This document shows, piece by piece, positions 25,601-36,432 of a stretch of 64,000 bases of DNA. The notes below the pieces were generated by a model that was given only the letters and a program-made list of their open reading frames with translations, made no database searches and was not told where the DNA came from. The DNA comes from Alopecurus myosuroides (lineage: Eukaryota; Streptophyta; Magnoliopsida; Poales; Poaceae): NCBI GenBank assembly GCA_028641055.1, contig CM054057.1:332784482-332848481 (forward strand), given 5' to 3'. A program made the translations under genes and the position numbers. The number at the start of each line of letters is the position of its first letter. Within the stretch, counting starts at the first letter, position 1.

Positions 25601-26870
25601 CGAGACGGCAAGGGTGTGACAGATAAAACATAAAGGACCCAGCATTTGATTGAAAGCTAAAAACCTGTCGTAAACATCGTCAGGAGACTGAAGAGTACAG
25701 AAAGAGAGAAAGGATGGAAGTGCAGGTTCATCTCTCTGTCTTACGATCGAGCAGAAGCAGAACGAAAAGCCACTAGATAGCGCCGCTGGGACGTAGCGCG
25801 GGAGCAGGCGAAGCGAGGAAACGTCGTGGCGTGGGCGCTCGCAGGCCTGCGCGTTCGCCGAAGCGATCATGGTGAGGATGGCGTCACCACGTCGGCGATC
25901 TCCTTCGCCTCATCCTCCTCTGCGCCGCAGGCGACTGCAACGGCCACCAGCGCCGCTGCATCCTCGCAGGGGACCCCGGGAGCGTCAGAGAGGCCGGAGT
26001 CGGAGAGGGCCGCGGCAAGGTCTTCGGAGATGGCCGCCAGGTCGAGGTCGTGCGCTTTCTTGTTAATGGCCTGCGAGAGCATGTCTATGTAGTTATCTTC
26101 CGCGCGAGCAGCGATGCGGTGGCTACGCCGGAGCTTTTGGGCGCTGTCTTTCGCGCGTTTGATGCGAACGCGCCGTTTGCGCGCTTCATTCTCGTGCGCC
26201 GGTGAGGAGTTGGAGGAGGCTCCTATGTGGAAGGACGAGACGGCAAGTCCCCGGATGGACTCGACGAGGTCAGCCGTGTGGGTGAGCACGTCCTCCGCAG
26301 CCGCCGCCGCGGAGTTGTGTGCCTCCTCCGTGAAGTCAGCGATGTCCCGCAGCGCGTCGGCAGGAGACTGGGGAAGGGCCACCGGGGACGCGTCGAGGCC
26401 AAGCACCAGGGCGGCGTCGTGGACCCGCTCCGTCGGTGTCAGGGAGAGTGAACTGCTCCTGGTACAAAATCCTTTACAAGCTACGACAGAGTTTTCGGAC
26501 CGGAGGGAGTAGTACTTATGCACATCTAAAACTTGGTGCAATGTAAGATCTTGACACCATTGACGATTCTTGCCAAGTAGTACTAAAATTGGATTCATGC
26601 TACTATTGCTTATCTACGGTAATATATCTGATTTGAATAGCATGGAAAGATTGTGTCTTCTGATTCTTTACATTGTTTCCCGGCCGACTGATCTCATTGA
26701 AATGTCATGTACAGGCGTTTGGCTGGGCGTATGTTAACGACCGACATAACACTTGGGAGCAGTTGTACGTTTACTGGATAGGTCCCTTTATTGGTGCCAT
26801 TCTTGCTGCGTGGACCTTCAAGGCCGTGTTCTTGGCACCTCCCCCTAAGCCCAAGGCCAAGAAAGCATGA
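19375..26870 (+). CDS. SIP1: SIP1-type aquaporin (small basic intrinsic protein), 3 exons
   Basis: Joining 19375-19680, 19792-20064 and 26715-26870 gives a 244-residue protein that starts MAMGAAVRAAAADAVV and ends KPKAKKA. All three junctions are phase 0, with GT at each donor and AG at each acceptor. Two half-helix motifs of the major intrinsic protein family are present: NPT at residues 75-77 (the altered first NPA typical of SIP1) and NPA at 190-192. About six hydrophobic segments fit the channel fold, and the length matches SIP proteins (about 240). SIPs are known as endoplasmic reticulum water channels; the lysine-rich tail agrees with that group. The start is the first ATG in frame, in a good context (GCGATGGCG). 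Intron 2 is 6.65 kb because of transposon insertions. No coding damage is seen, so the gene is probably functional. Confidence 0.93.
19792..20064 (+). CDS. SIP1: SIP1 exon 2
   Basis: Codons 103-193, beginning after TTTGGTAG and ending in the NPA motif (ATCAACCCTGCCAAC) before the donor GTACAG. Confidence 0.93.
20065..21894 (+). other. SIP1 intron 2, left part
   Basis: No gene is supported here. A GC-richer block at about 20330-21380 looks like an insertion of unknown type; short open frames on both strands have no recognisable domain. 21519-21530 is a short TA repeat. Confidence 0.5.
21915..21928. repeat. LINE target site duplication, left copy
   Basis: GTGTCAGGGAGAGT, repeated exactly at 26436-26449. 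The last T overlaps the poly(T) run, so the length is 13-14 bp. Confidence 0.88.
22063..25569 (-). CDS. LINE ORF2 protein: endonuclease and reverse transcriptase
   Basis: An uninterrupted frame of 1168 codons from ATG (25569) that starts MSKIIFDIISWNLRGLG. It has an apurinic-type endonuclease domain (about residues 3-230) with GDFN near residue 145 and SDH near 226. This is followed by a reverse transcriptase domain with KLDFRKAFDSV, GLRQGDPLSPYLF and YADD at residues 688-691, and a C-terminal zinc-binding RT-associated region with HCPRC..DHLFFHC near residue 1070. It would nick target DNA and prime cDNA synthesis there. The usual endonuclease motif QETK reads QKTK here: residue 41 is Lys (codon AAA at 25449-25447) in place of the catalytic Glu. 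The frame is therefore open, but the endonuclease is probably dead or damaged. I chose the ATG just before the conserved 'SWNLRGLG'. Confidence 0.9.
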   Translation of the reverse strand: MSKIIFDIISWNLRGLGDFSKCCEVLAELLDLKPQIMLIQKTKLNAYDQTKANSFLPKSCNSFSFLPSVGTAGGMITAFSAKLFTKVSELAATFTLSVTLQTFTSIKPIVITNVYAPTDHALKQLFLAELASIQPDADTPWIILGDFNLMRFANEKNKDNFRQNEADWFNQTVNSLALIELPLIDRDFTWSNNRPDPTLQRIDRVFINNAWNSTFPNSSLSSRTRFLSDHVPLVAAISTAVPRPTLFRFDYGWAAFPSCRTLITNSWSQQSKDSDAAHVVANSLKKVRTALKRWRKTITPPHLMETNSKMVIALLDIIEEHHTLSTCERKLRAIVIKTLRKAILARIIRWKLRSKIKFALDGDENTKYFHACASSRLRTNKIGSLEHDGLIIDNHFQKTNVLTSYYSALLGRSQHTRWAFNLSDLYAAPTPGSSGLDLPFSDSEISQATLQMNINASPGPDGFGPGFYRKFWNLVKPKVVHLFQKFYDLSLDLNCINRSYMVLLPKNSAARTADSFRPIALQNCLIKAISRLLTNRLQQIIPSLVHCNQTGFIPARGISENYVFAADILSCCHKRKAPTIVLKLDFRKAFDSVNWTSLFTILRTRGIPERFISWIRILLETGMTAVNVNGVPGPWINCKTGLRQGDPLSPYLFITVADVLQQMITQACNRGLLSHPLSSGIPCPVLQYADDTLIILKASTDAAANLRKILEDFAAATGLQINFHKTTFVPIHVPEDEIVHIATTLGTSTSSFPQTYLGLPLSDKKIPQSAFQPIIDSIDRYLAGWRATLLSKGGKLVLLSAVLDSLPTHFMSSLFLPAAVIAIIDAKRRSFFWTDEDTCSGAKCLVAWDKACTPRSAGGLGVKNLNAQNVCLLLKICFKFLHSSITPWKEWVDHQSPFAHHTTTHSYIRKILTKYTPILSHLTTCEVHNGSSTFFWQDRWLLPEPLASAFPALYSHHTNQHAYVRYVLQTGIQADLRNRLTNAAASQLASLSLLLQDFSLSDDRDRRTLMDGSPFSTKGAYAALTSSSTNTQAQHIWMSRVPAKVKVFGWLFSLDRLNTRANLRHKHVIDYSHCPRCRAPVEDRDHLFFHCPNSELVWNTIGFQPNPLAAGDIWTATLPVGLPTDAWTSMLLIILWKIWDARNAMVFRSIDQTCNSTIRNIIQDLTLW
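25867..26435 (-). pseudogene. LINE ORF1, C-terminal part only
   Basis: About 189 codons are open from the 5' end of the LINE to a stop at 25867. The product is Ala-, Asp- and Glu-rich with a basic stretch (KRRVRIKRAKDSAQKLRRSH), as in the C-terminal part of plant LINE ORF1. The frame extends into the MITE upstream only by chance; the native start is missing. It ends about 300 bp before ORF2. Confidence 0.65.
26436..26449. repeat. LINE target site duplication, right copy
   Basis: GTGTCAGGGAGAGT, identical to 21915-21928. Confidence 0.88.
26715..26870 (+). CDS. SIP1: SIP1 exon 3
   Basis: Follows the acceptor TGTACAG. Codes AFGWAYVN..., 51 residues plus the TGA at 26868-26870. It completes the last membrane helix and the lysine-rich C terminus. 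Confidence 0.93.
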   Translation, partial: AFGWAYVNDRHNTWEQLYVYWIGPFIGAILAAWTFKAVFLAPPPKPKAKKA

Positions 26871-27455
26871 TGAACCAAAGGAGAAACTTAACTCACCATC
26901 GGGCGAAAAATGTTGATCCTGAAGAAGCCAACATAGCATGTTAGAGAAAAACATGGGAATAATTTTACGGATGTATTTACATGTAACTTATAGTGGTAAT
27001 CAATCGGTTGCTCATGCTCATTGTACAACTTTATTTATCACTATCTTTTTCATTCAATCATCCAACAAATAATATAGTAGGGAGCAAGCTAGATAAAAAC
27101 GTGATATCTAGCAATATTAGCAATAATTCCGAGCATTGTTTACTCCGACTTCCTGAGGACAATCTTTCCTCAGGTTCACAGCCTGAAGTGAACCTTCCAA
27201 AAATGCCAATGCTTTTTGGAAGAGACTTACCCATAGCATATTTCCAATTTCTTTATAACTGGTGGGACGGCGTTTGAGGATGATGATACAGAAAATTCTA
27301 CTTACCAAATGATAATATTTTCTAACTACAGGGGACATCGATAGCCAACCCCATGTTGCTTTTTCCCGGTGCCAATAATAATGTATCCTGATTTATTTTC
27401 AGATAGAACTTCCTCAAAGTTCATTTCAGGCGTGTTCATGGAGTGATTTCATGAT
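26871..27455 (+). other. SIP1 3' flank / UTR with hairpin cluster
   Basis: No open frame of note. The first 150-200 bp are the likely 3' UTR, but I cannot place the poly(A) site. 27088-27222 contains four short perfect hairpins (separate entry). The region ends at the T run that marks the second LINE. Confidence 0.5.
27088..27222. repeat. Cluster of four perfect hairpins
   Basis: Inverted pairs: GCTAGATA 27088-27095 with 27105-27112; CCTGAGGA 27152-27159 with 27167-27174; AGGTTCAC 27172-27179 with 27188-27195; CTTCCAAAAA 27194-27203 with 27213-27222. The last three overlap by 2-3 bases, so they abut without gaps and cannot all form at full length at once. Confidence 0.85.
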
Positions 27456-27727
27456 TTTTTTTCCCCACCTGAATTTTCTCATTTATATAGAAACGAGGGG
27501 GAGCCCCTTCTTACAGCAGGCGCAAGATTTTACAGCAGGGGGCATAGGAGGCGGGAAGAAAACAAAATTACAGACATGTGCAAGACAGTGGAGGGGAGGA
27601 GGGGCAGATCACCCCCCCCCCCCCCCGTTTTTCAGGTCCCGGCAGCGTCAAGTTGAAGCAGCCAGGTCGCCGCGTCACCCCTGCGGACCGTCGACAACCT
27701 CTCCTTCCAGAGGTGAGCATCATCACA

Positions 27728-30700
27728 TCAGTTTTTCTGCAGGAGACGGATGTTTGGGTGTTGCTCATCGAACACCACCGAGTTGCGGTGCTTCCAGAGG
27801 TTCCAAAGACAGAGAGTGAACGTCGACGCCGTTTCGAGCGCCACAGCAACATGATCATCGTATTCGTGGAGGCAGCAGACATCCGCGTTGGGACGGAACT
27901 TAAATCCCAACAGTCTCCAGAACCAACAGGCGAAGCCACATTCGAAGAAAAGGTGGTTTGGGGTTTCCGTCCGACCATTGCAGATGGGACAGAGGGATTC
28001 TTCAGCAGTCAGGATGTGTTTATGCAGCAGCGCGCTGTGGCACTGGATCCTAGCCTTGGACAAGAGCCAGGCGAAGCAGTGAACCTTGGAGGGAGCGTAG
28101 TTTCGCCAGATGAAGTCGTGCGCGGGGGACAACACCCCTCCCCAGGAGCACAATTTGTACATAGCTGCAGCGTCGAGGGTTCCACCTTTCCCTCGACATT
28201 TCTTGAGGAGACGCACATCATCAGCATCACTGAGCACAACTCCTTCAAGCAGCTGGGCAAGGGTTTCCATCTGGCGGCCACCAGCTGTGTTTAGTCTAGG
28301 GACCAGAGCCTCTCTCACACCACCACCTAGGACATCCGCGACAAAGGCTTCGACATCGAGAGCGTGATAGAAGAGTGCGGAGAGCTGGCAGCACAGCGCT
28401 CCCCCGGGGAGCCATGAGTCAAGCCAGAAAGCAGTGCAGAGCCCTTTCCCCACACTGGAGCAGGAGATACTTCTGTAGAGTGGCATGAGGGCGTCGAGGT
28501 GCTTCCAGTGCGGGCCGAGGGTCTGCCTGTTTTTGCCCATCCTCCAAACCAAGCGTGGCCGGGGGCAGAGGTGACCGAGAAAACGCGATGGACGAGTTTG
28601 AGTTGCAGGTTCATAACCACGAGGTTCTTGGTGCCAAGGCCGCCCTCCTCTTTGGGCCTGCAAACGGAATCCCACGCTACCAAGCACTTGGCTCCGTTGG
28701 GACGGTCTTTAATGTTCCACAGGAAACATCGGCGTAGTCCCTCGATGGCATGAAGCAGAGCGGGAGGGAGCGCCCATAGCAAAGGTAGAGAGAGCATCCA
28801 GACGGCACTGAGCAGGGTCACACGCCCCTAGATGACAGAAGGAGGGCACACCATCCCGACGGGTAGCCATCCACTTTGGCGACCAGGGGAGTGAAATGAG
28901 CAATCTTTAGTTTCCCAGCGGTGAGGGGGAGACCCAAGTAGGTCTGGGGGAACCCCTCGACGTGGCAGCCGAGGCAGCCCCGGATGGTCTCCAAGTCACT
29001 ATCAGACACATGCATAAGCACAAGAGTACTCTTATGAAAGTTGATGGTAAGACCAGTAGCTGCAGCAAACAAATCCAGCAGCTCCTTGAGTCGACGAGCA
29101 GTAGCACAATCTGCCTTCATGACGATCATAGTGCCATCCGCATATTGGAGAACTGAACAGGGGTCGCCATCAAGCAGCAGATGGCAAAGCAGGGGGTCCT
29201 GGCGAATTATTCTCTGGAGGAAATCAGCAACAAGCAGAAAGAGGTACGGGGAGAGGGGGTCTCCCTGCCGCAGGCCTCGCTTGCAGTCGATCCAGGGGCC
29301 ACGTATTCCATTGAGAAGAATCGCCGATCGAGACGTAGAGAGGATCATGTCCATCCAGTCACACCAAAGCTCAAAGAAACCGCAAGAGCGTAGGATGGCT
29401 CGTAGGCTGCTCGATCGAGTTAAAAGCCTTCGAGAAATCAAGCTTCAGAATTAGGGTGGGAGCTTTTCTTTTGAAGCAACACTGGACGAGCTCGGTGGCA
29501 AACACAAAGGTTTCCGAGATACTTCTGCCTGAGAGGAAACCCGACTGGTTTTCCTCGACCAGAGAGCAAATATGTTTCTGCAGCCGCGTGGTGAGGGTCT
29601 TGCACACTGTCTTGATGGAACAATTTTAGAGGGACATCAGCCGAAACCAGCTTGGCGACAGAATTCCCTCGCCTTTTGGCAGGAGCACGACATGAGCCCT
29701 GTTTATCGCCCCCAGCTGAGCATGCCCGGCGGCAAAAAGGCAAAGCATGCTGGTTGAACAGAGGGCCAGGCAGCACGGTAGAAATACGAGGCCAACCCAT
29801 CCGGACTGGGTGCACTTGTGCGGTCCATCCCTAGGACCGCGGCCTTGACTTCCTCCGCATCAAACGGGGCCGTGAGGGACGGCCCATTCACTCGTTTTGC
29901 ACCCAGATACAGCCGCGCAAGGTCAAAACCCCAGCTTAGAGGCCTAGACCGACCCAGCAGATCTTTGTAGAAGGCATGCAGCGCACATTCTTTGCATGCG
30001 TGATCGACCACCATGGTCCTATCAACAGCTAGCTCCCGAACCTGGTTCAGGAGGAAACGTTGAGAGGCACGGGCGCGGAAGAATCTCGAGTTCTCATCCC
30101 CCTCCTTCACAGCACGGAACTTCCCCCTGTTTTCAGTGAACCGCAGTGGCGCGAACGGAGGAGGCGAGCTGGCCCCGGGCGTCTGCACATAGTTCTTGTT
30201 CAGGGACAGAAAGAAGGCAGGTTTCTTCGAGAAAATCAAACAGGGAAATGACGAAACGACAATTATTCTCGAGGTGGGGGGGCGTACTAATGCTCTCTCT
30301 TCCATACCTTAGCAGCAGCCCTGAAGCTTTTGATGCTCGCAGCGAGGTCCAGGGCGGCATTGTGGCGGGTACCAGCACTCTCCCAGCTGGGAGAGTGGAG
30401 GGGAGGAAGGAGGGAGCAAGGAGCCAAGAGTTTTCGAAACGGAAAAGGGAGGGGTTTGGGATGTAAGTGGCGGCATTTACAAGAAGGGGATGGTGGTCAG
30501 AAATGGGGCAGGGGAGTGAGCCTAACGTGGAGTTGGGGAGGAGGGAGTCCCATTCGGTATTGAAAAAGGCACGGTCGAGCCGCGCCAGGATGGGCGGAGT
30601 TTGACCATTGGTACATGTGTATAGGCGATCTCGCAGGGGGGAGCTCAAACCACCCCACGTCACGGATGAGGGTGTTAAACGCCGCAGCGAGCCCCCTATC

Positions 30701-31192
30701 GAAGTTGGAATTGTTCTTCTCCGAGGGGAACCGGATGAGATTAAAATCGCCAATTACTAGCCAGCCACCGGACACAGCGGAGGACAAGGCCACCATCTCT
30801 TCAACGAAAGCGGCGGTGAGACTGTGGTCAGAAGGTGCATCGACATTTGTGACTGTGAAGACGATATCGGAGACGGTGGAGTCAAGGACTGTGGTGAGGC
30901 TGAAGGGCCTAAGGATGGTAGAGTTGTGGGAGAGGTGCCGTGAGTCCCAGGCCGTGAGAATGCCACCGTGGCTCCCATCTGCATCGACAGTGGCGTACTC
31001 CGAGAGGTTGCAGGGGATAAAGGAGCGAGCTTTGGTCACGGAGGTGACAGACAGCTTAGTTTCCTGGATACAGCAGACAGTGGGATTTGCAAGTGAGTGC
31101 GCATTGCGCGCGACAGGGCATTTTTGTTCGTCTCCCAGACCCCGCAGGTTCTAGGAGGCAAAGGTAAGCAATTTGAGAACGACACTATCCAT
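27728..31192 (-). pseudogene. LINE ORF2 pseudogene (endonuclease/RT)
   Basis: It starts at ATG 31192 and hits a stop at codon 14 (TAG at 31153-31151) exactly where relatives have the Trp of 'WNLRGLG'. The frame then recurs in pieces: endonuclease (about 30497-31100, with an intact QETKL and GDFN), linker (30133-30753), the start of RT (29703-30305, 29371-29607), the RT core (28818-29441), and the C-terminal zinc-binding region (27728-28821). At least five frame breaks separate them. The RT active-site motif reads YADG rather than YADD. This copy cannot make a working protein. Confidence 0.88.
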
Positions 31193-31330
31193 TAAGACAG
31201 AAATACGAGGAGCAACAAACAACGCTGTCCACTTTGATTAACAGTGGAGAAAACAGGAAAAGGAGACAAGGGAGGGCATGACAGCGGACGGAGTGGCCGC
31301 GCAACGTTGCAGTTTGGGGGTCTTGGCGAG

Positions 31331-32422
31331 CTAATCATTGGCACGCGGGGGCACCATCACATACTTGCCAAACGCGGCGGCTTTGATCGCGGACATAGAC
31401 TTCATATCCATTGGCGATAGGTTTTGGAGCACTTTGTTCTTGGCAACATGAGCTTGGAGGCGAGCAGAGCAGCCTTTCAGAGAGTCCCTGAGTTCCCTGA
31501 GCTTGACAGCCTTCGTAGTCATGTCCATGTATCTCTCAGGGTCCTTCCCCACCAAACGGCTGCTCTTCCTTGTCCCGTCGTTCCCTCGCTTCTGATCTTT
31601 GCCATGATTTTTCCGACGAAGGTGAGCTGAACCAAGCACAATAGTCCACTGGGCCTCTTCAAGCTCAGTTTCAGAGGGGGGCTCGATAGCAGCAGGGATG
31701 CCAGGAGCGGCACCCTCCAGGTGAGGCAAGTGGGAGGACCCTCCAGCGCCCAAAGGGGTAGCATCCTCTTCTCCCGTGATCTCCATGATGGTCGCACCCG
31801 AGCGCACACGCGGCGGAGATGGCGCCACGGAGGAGACACCCGAGCTGCCAGAGTCACTCTAGGGGGCACACAGGCCTGAGCTGCTGGATGAGGTGCGGGA
31901 GGACAGAGGTGAAGGTGGCGGCGGCACGTAGGGCGCATGTGCGCGTGAAGGCGTGAGGGAGGGGAACACACATGTCAGTAGCAAGGCCTGCCCATGTGCA
32001 CCACCCGCGCGCGGTCCCCTGGCATGATTTCCTCCTGGTGCGGCACGCAGGGCATCAACACCAGCATCTCTAAAGGCCAGTCTCCCCCGCAGCACGGCCC
32101 TGCCCAAGTGGCCAAAGGGCGGAGGAGGCGGCGGGGCGAAGGACTGATAAACCCCATCCACCATTGATTTTCTAGCGGCCAGACCTTTGCCACTTCAAGC
32201 TGGACCACTCTGGAGGCTGGACCACTCTGGACCCCCACGGGCTACCGCCTCTCGGCCACACATCATTGGGGATGTTTCGCGCATCATCAACCAGCAGGAC
32301 CACCTTGACCGAGGTCATATCCCTTGGAGACAAACCGGGTCGATCTCCATCACCTCTCCAAACCTCACAAACAGTGCAGAGATCGTGAAAGTACAGTATG
32401 GGCACCTAGAGGGGGGTGAATA
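31331..32422 (-). pseudogene. LINE ORF1 pseudogene
   Basis: The C-terminal part is 31331-31828 (basic, with a run like KNHGKDQKRGNDGTRKSSRL). Upstream fragments reach 32405, including a stretch with 'DMTSVKVVLLVDDARNIPNDVW' that resembles the nucleic-acid-binding region of plant LINE ORF1. A frame break and a stop near 31860 separate them. The 5' end is lost at the LTR junction. Confidence 0.65.
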
Positions 32423-35400
32423 TGTCGCACCCGGACTTCTAGGGGATACTCACAGTCCGTTAAACAGTAGATAAATGGCTTACGGGGCATACCGGCACCC
32501 GCATCTCAATATGAGCAGGCCAACACGTAAACGTGTGACGACCATTATCTTACTATTCATCGTCTGCGCAAACCATCCCATAGAAATCCAGATACTTCCG
32601 TTGACGTACTTCAAAACATACACACATGGTACGTCAACGGCATTGGAACAAGTGATATCACAACAGATCTCTACGACACAAAAGATTGAAATAAGTTGCA
32701 AATAGCTCTCATTAGAGCAGAGATAGCAAATACAATCATCCAGAGGACACATGTCCCAACAATTCATCATTACATCACAGCGGAAGCATCCAAAATGTCT
32801 GAGTACAGACAAGATCCAAATAGGCCTAAGAGGCCGGAAACGAAAAGACGGAGCCCATCCACGAAGTCTCGGATCCTGCCCGGGTCCGCTATCTACTCGT
32901 CAGCAGTCTCATCATACTCCACGTAGTAGCCACCATGGGGATCCTCGGAAACGTCGTCTGCGGAAACCACAGCCCCAAAGGGGTCAGTACATAAACGTAC
33001 TGGCAAGCAAGACTCACAATTCACCAAAGGGTAACCCGTCAACACCAAGCACAGATGCTTTGGGTTCAACGGAAGGAAGGGGATACAAAAGATGCTGCAA
33101 CTGGCTGCTCTAACCCACTACAGAAACATGCTACAACTTCCGGCTATCAGAAGAGGGATAAGATAGCGTATCGTAACCAACTATAACTAACCACCAAACA
33201 AAACCCATCCTGGATCTCGCCCCTTATCCAAAGAAGCAATCCGAGGATAAACTCACACAGTTGGATTAATGATGGTTCAAATTATTGTGTCAATATGACT
33301 ATTACTAGTCAAGTTATCATGAGTTAGGTGTAAGTTGTTCTGAGTACTTGTTAGCCAGTACTTTCACCAAGTCATCCATAACCGCGGAAAACACGGCTTC
33401 TCGAGAAGATTTAACCCTGCAGGGATGCACCAATTTGGCCGTACACGTAAGAATGACCCGCCAGGCGGGGAGCTAACCCACCAAGCGAGGCACTCAACAC
33501 AACTCAACTCTTCTTCGCATCAAGCCCAAAGAACCCCGTGCAGTGAGCGCACGGCTAATCAAGCCCCACGAAGAAAAGGGGACTCTCATAGCACTCTAAG
33601 AACGTGTCTCCCTAAATGCCGACTACAAAAGTTCCACCCTGGCGCCAAGGGTTCGCACCTGCAATATGCATGCGGCAAATGGAAAACCCGAACTAAATGA
33701 GGCGATTTGGACGAGATGCGAATCGAATCAAATTGAGGGGGGGGGCGCCCATACACGCTTCCCACATGCGGGTAGTACGCTCATCATGGATCAGTAGACA
33801 AGACCCTTTTCCTAATTAGGGTCGACACTAGCAGGCCTCAAAACCACGCCGGGCCTCCTGCCGGTGCCTTATCAGCAAATTATTATTACCCAAAATTAAC
33901 AGGTTGATTGTTTAAACATCGAGCCCCAGCACATAATGAAATATAGTAGCAGAAAGTAACGGGTAACAGACTCGAGCAGAAACAACCCTAAGCATACTAG
34001 TAAGACACGGGCCCAAGCAACGGGGTTATAGGAGTGGAGGTGAGGCAATATCAGGATTCAGGGTATAATGTGATAGGTTCGTAACAGAAGCAACGATACA
34101 TAGGGCTAGCAGAAATAGACAACGGAAAGTATCGGTAACCAATGTTGAAAGGAAACACAGTGGTTCATGTGAGTGATAACTTGCCTGCAAACTCAGTAGC
34201 CTGGTACTGAGCTAACTCCTTAGAAGGGGTGTCGTAAGTATCGTCGGTCTCAACATCGTCGTTTATCCGAGAAGAAGCAAACAAACAACGCAGAGAGATA
34301 AACAATCAATAACATGGCATAGTGCACAAACATGGGATGATGCATGACCATTTAATTGATGCATCAGAAATAAACTAGTTGACAAGTTAACATAACATGA
34401 TTAAATGGACCCACATGCAATTGGATTGCATATGGAAAGCCCATGAATTAGGGTTGAATTAATTGTTTTACAACTAACCAACAGGTGAAGGTGGATTAGC
34501 ATGATGCATGGATGACGAAAACAGCAAAATAACAACAATAGAACCAATTGGAAATAAGGTTTACCCATTTTGGAATTTTATTTATTAAGTTATGGAATTT
34601 TGGTTCCTTAAAGGTGTTACACAAGCATTTGTTGTTTTCACCAATTCTAGTTGTTCAAAATAGATAACAAAGTTAATATTTGGAAAGAACACACAATTTT
34701 AGGTGGATTACATGTTTCACTTGTTGAAAAAGGATTTCAAATAAATTATTTATGAATTAAACAAGTTTAAACAAGTTTTAAATGAATTTAATTCAAACAT
34801 GAACTTAACTGAATTTTTATTTGTTCAAAATATTAAGCCAAATTCATATTTGAAAAGATTATACTTTTATGGTTTGAAAACATATTTTATATGTCCCAAA
34901 AGAATTTAATTTGATCAAGTTATGAATTTAGCAATATTAAATGATTTAAACAAGGTTTAAATTATTTAACCAATTTTAATTATTCAAAACATGAAAAAAA
35001 AATTATATTTGGAAAGGTGGTTTAATTTTGCATGGAAAACATATTTCATTTGTTGAAATTGGATTTAAAATGAGCAAGTTATTATTTTGGCAATTTTAAA
35101 TGCAATAATTAAGAAACAGTTGTTTTCAGCAACTTAAATTATTCAAAACAGCAAACAAAATTGATATTTGGAAAGTACATGAAAATTTGAATGGAAAACA
35201 TATTTAGTTTGTTGAATTTGGAATTTTTATGTTCAAGTTATGAATTTTGCAAAATTAAATGAATTAAACAAGCTTTCAAATATTTCACCAATTCAAAATA
35301 TTCAAAACAGTAAACAAAATGCATTGAAAAGGTTGAAAACATGTAGCAAATGTTTCACTGAACATTTTGAGCTATTAAACATAATTTTTGGGTTATTATT

Positions 35401-35827
35401 GAATTTATTATGCAATTTTCCATAATCATTCTTATTCTGCCATTTTTAGTAAAGAGAGGGAAACATGCTCAAAATTAATTCAATTGTGACCAAATAAAAT
35501 ACCAATGTGTAGAGTTTGTTAAGACAAATTTTTAGAGCCCAAGTTTGCTTAAATTGGATGAACCAAACTCAAGTTATGAAATTCCAAAGTTTCCAATTTT
35601 TATTGCATTTTCAGTAATTAATTATTTAGTGCAAAAATTGTTACAGAAACATGTTGCAAACTTGATATTAATAGAAGGAGCACAAAATTATGAATCAACA
35701 GGATTTTGAATCATTCAAAAAGGAGTGATATTCAATTTTATATGGATTTTAGAAGTAATTGCTCAGATCTGACTTTCTGAACTTCGGGCAGAAAAAGAAA
35801 AACAGAGATAAAAAGGTGGGGGTTAGG

Positions 35828-35882
35828 GGGATCGAACCCAGCACCTCCCGCTGCGCGCACAGGTTCAGTTACCACTGCGGTG
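35828..35882 (-). other. tRNA-like module in LTR copy 4
   Basis: Minus strand CACCGCAGTGG (35882-35872), then 33 nt, then GGTTCGATCCC (35838-35828). Between them, TGCGCGCAGCGGGAGGT resembles the same part of module 2 in copies 1-3. Confidence 0.6.
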
Positions 35883-36432
35883 AGCTGCAAGTTCGTTGAC
35901 AGAAGGGGGGTCGTGGGGGCTTAAGGTGTAGGTGCGCGGGAGTTTGTTAACCGAACCGAAAATTGCAGATCGCTGCAACTCGACTGGGGCGAAAACCGGC
36001 CGCCGGCGGGCTGCTGCTCGCCGCGGTGGCGCTGGGGGTGGCCGTGGGTGCTGGTGCTGTGGGTGTGCGGGAGGAGGGGAGGGGAGCGAGAGGGGAAGCG
36101 GGTGGAGGTGCGCTCACCTCGAGCGGGAACAGGAGGAGGCGGAGCAGGCGGATAGAGGAGTGGCCGGCGACTTGATGCGGATGGCGGCGGCTCTCCGGGC
36201 AGTCCCGTCCCCTGGCGTGAGGTGGAGGAGGAAGAGGGTGGCGCGGGGATTCCATTCCCGCGCCGACCCTGGCCGGAGGGCGACCACACCGGCGGCGATC
36301 ACCGGCGAGAGAGGGCGGAAATTTCGGTGTGGAGGAGGTTCAGTTACAGAGAACGTACAGAATAGAGAGGAAGAGGGTGGGAGGAGAGGAAGAAGATTGG
36401 AGGCGGGGAAGAGGGAGAAGGAGGAAGAAGGA

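Larger units (their letters stand above)
21929..26435 (-). mobile_element. LINE (L1-type non-LTR retrotransposon), 5'-truncated, inside the MITE
   Basis: The T run at 21928-21935 is the poly(A) tail of a minus-strand element, and the insert is flanked by a 14 bp target duplication. It contains a long ORF2 (22063-25569) and, upstream in the element's sense, the C-terminal part of ORF1 (25867-26435). The ORF1 N terminus is missing, so the copy is probably 5'-truncated. It is about 4.5 kb long and antisense to SIP1. Confidence 0.9.
21895..26509. mobile_element. Stowaway MITE split by a LINE
   Basis: The left end CTCCCTCCGGTCC (21895) and right end GGACCGGAGGGAG (to 26509) are perfect inverted ends, and TA flanks both sides (21893-21894, 26510-26511). 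Removing the LINE and one copy of its target duplication leaves about 94 bp, a normal Stowaway size. Confidence 0.88.
27456..32422 (-). mobile_element. Second LINE, decayed, truncated at its 5' side by the LTR composite
   Basis: The T run 27456-27463 followed by CCCCACCTGAAT matches the tail region of the first LINE (21929 onward). ORF2 pieces fill 27728-31192 and ORF1 pieces 31331-32422, all on the minus strand. The element is cut at 32422 by a family-A LTR. The missing 5' part is not found at the other edge of the composite. Confidence 0.85.
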
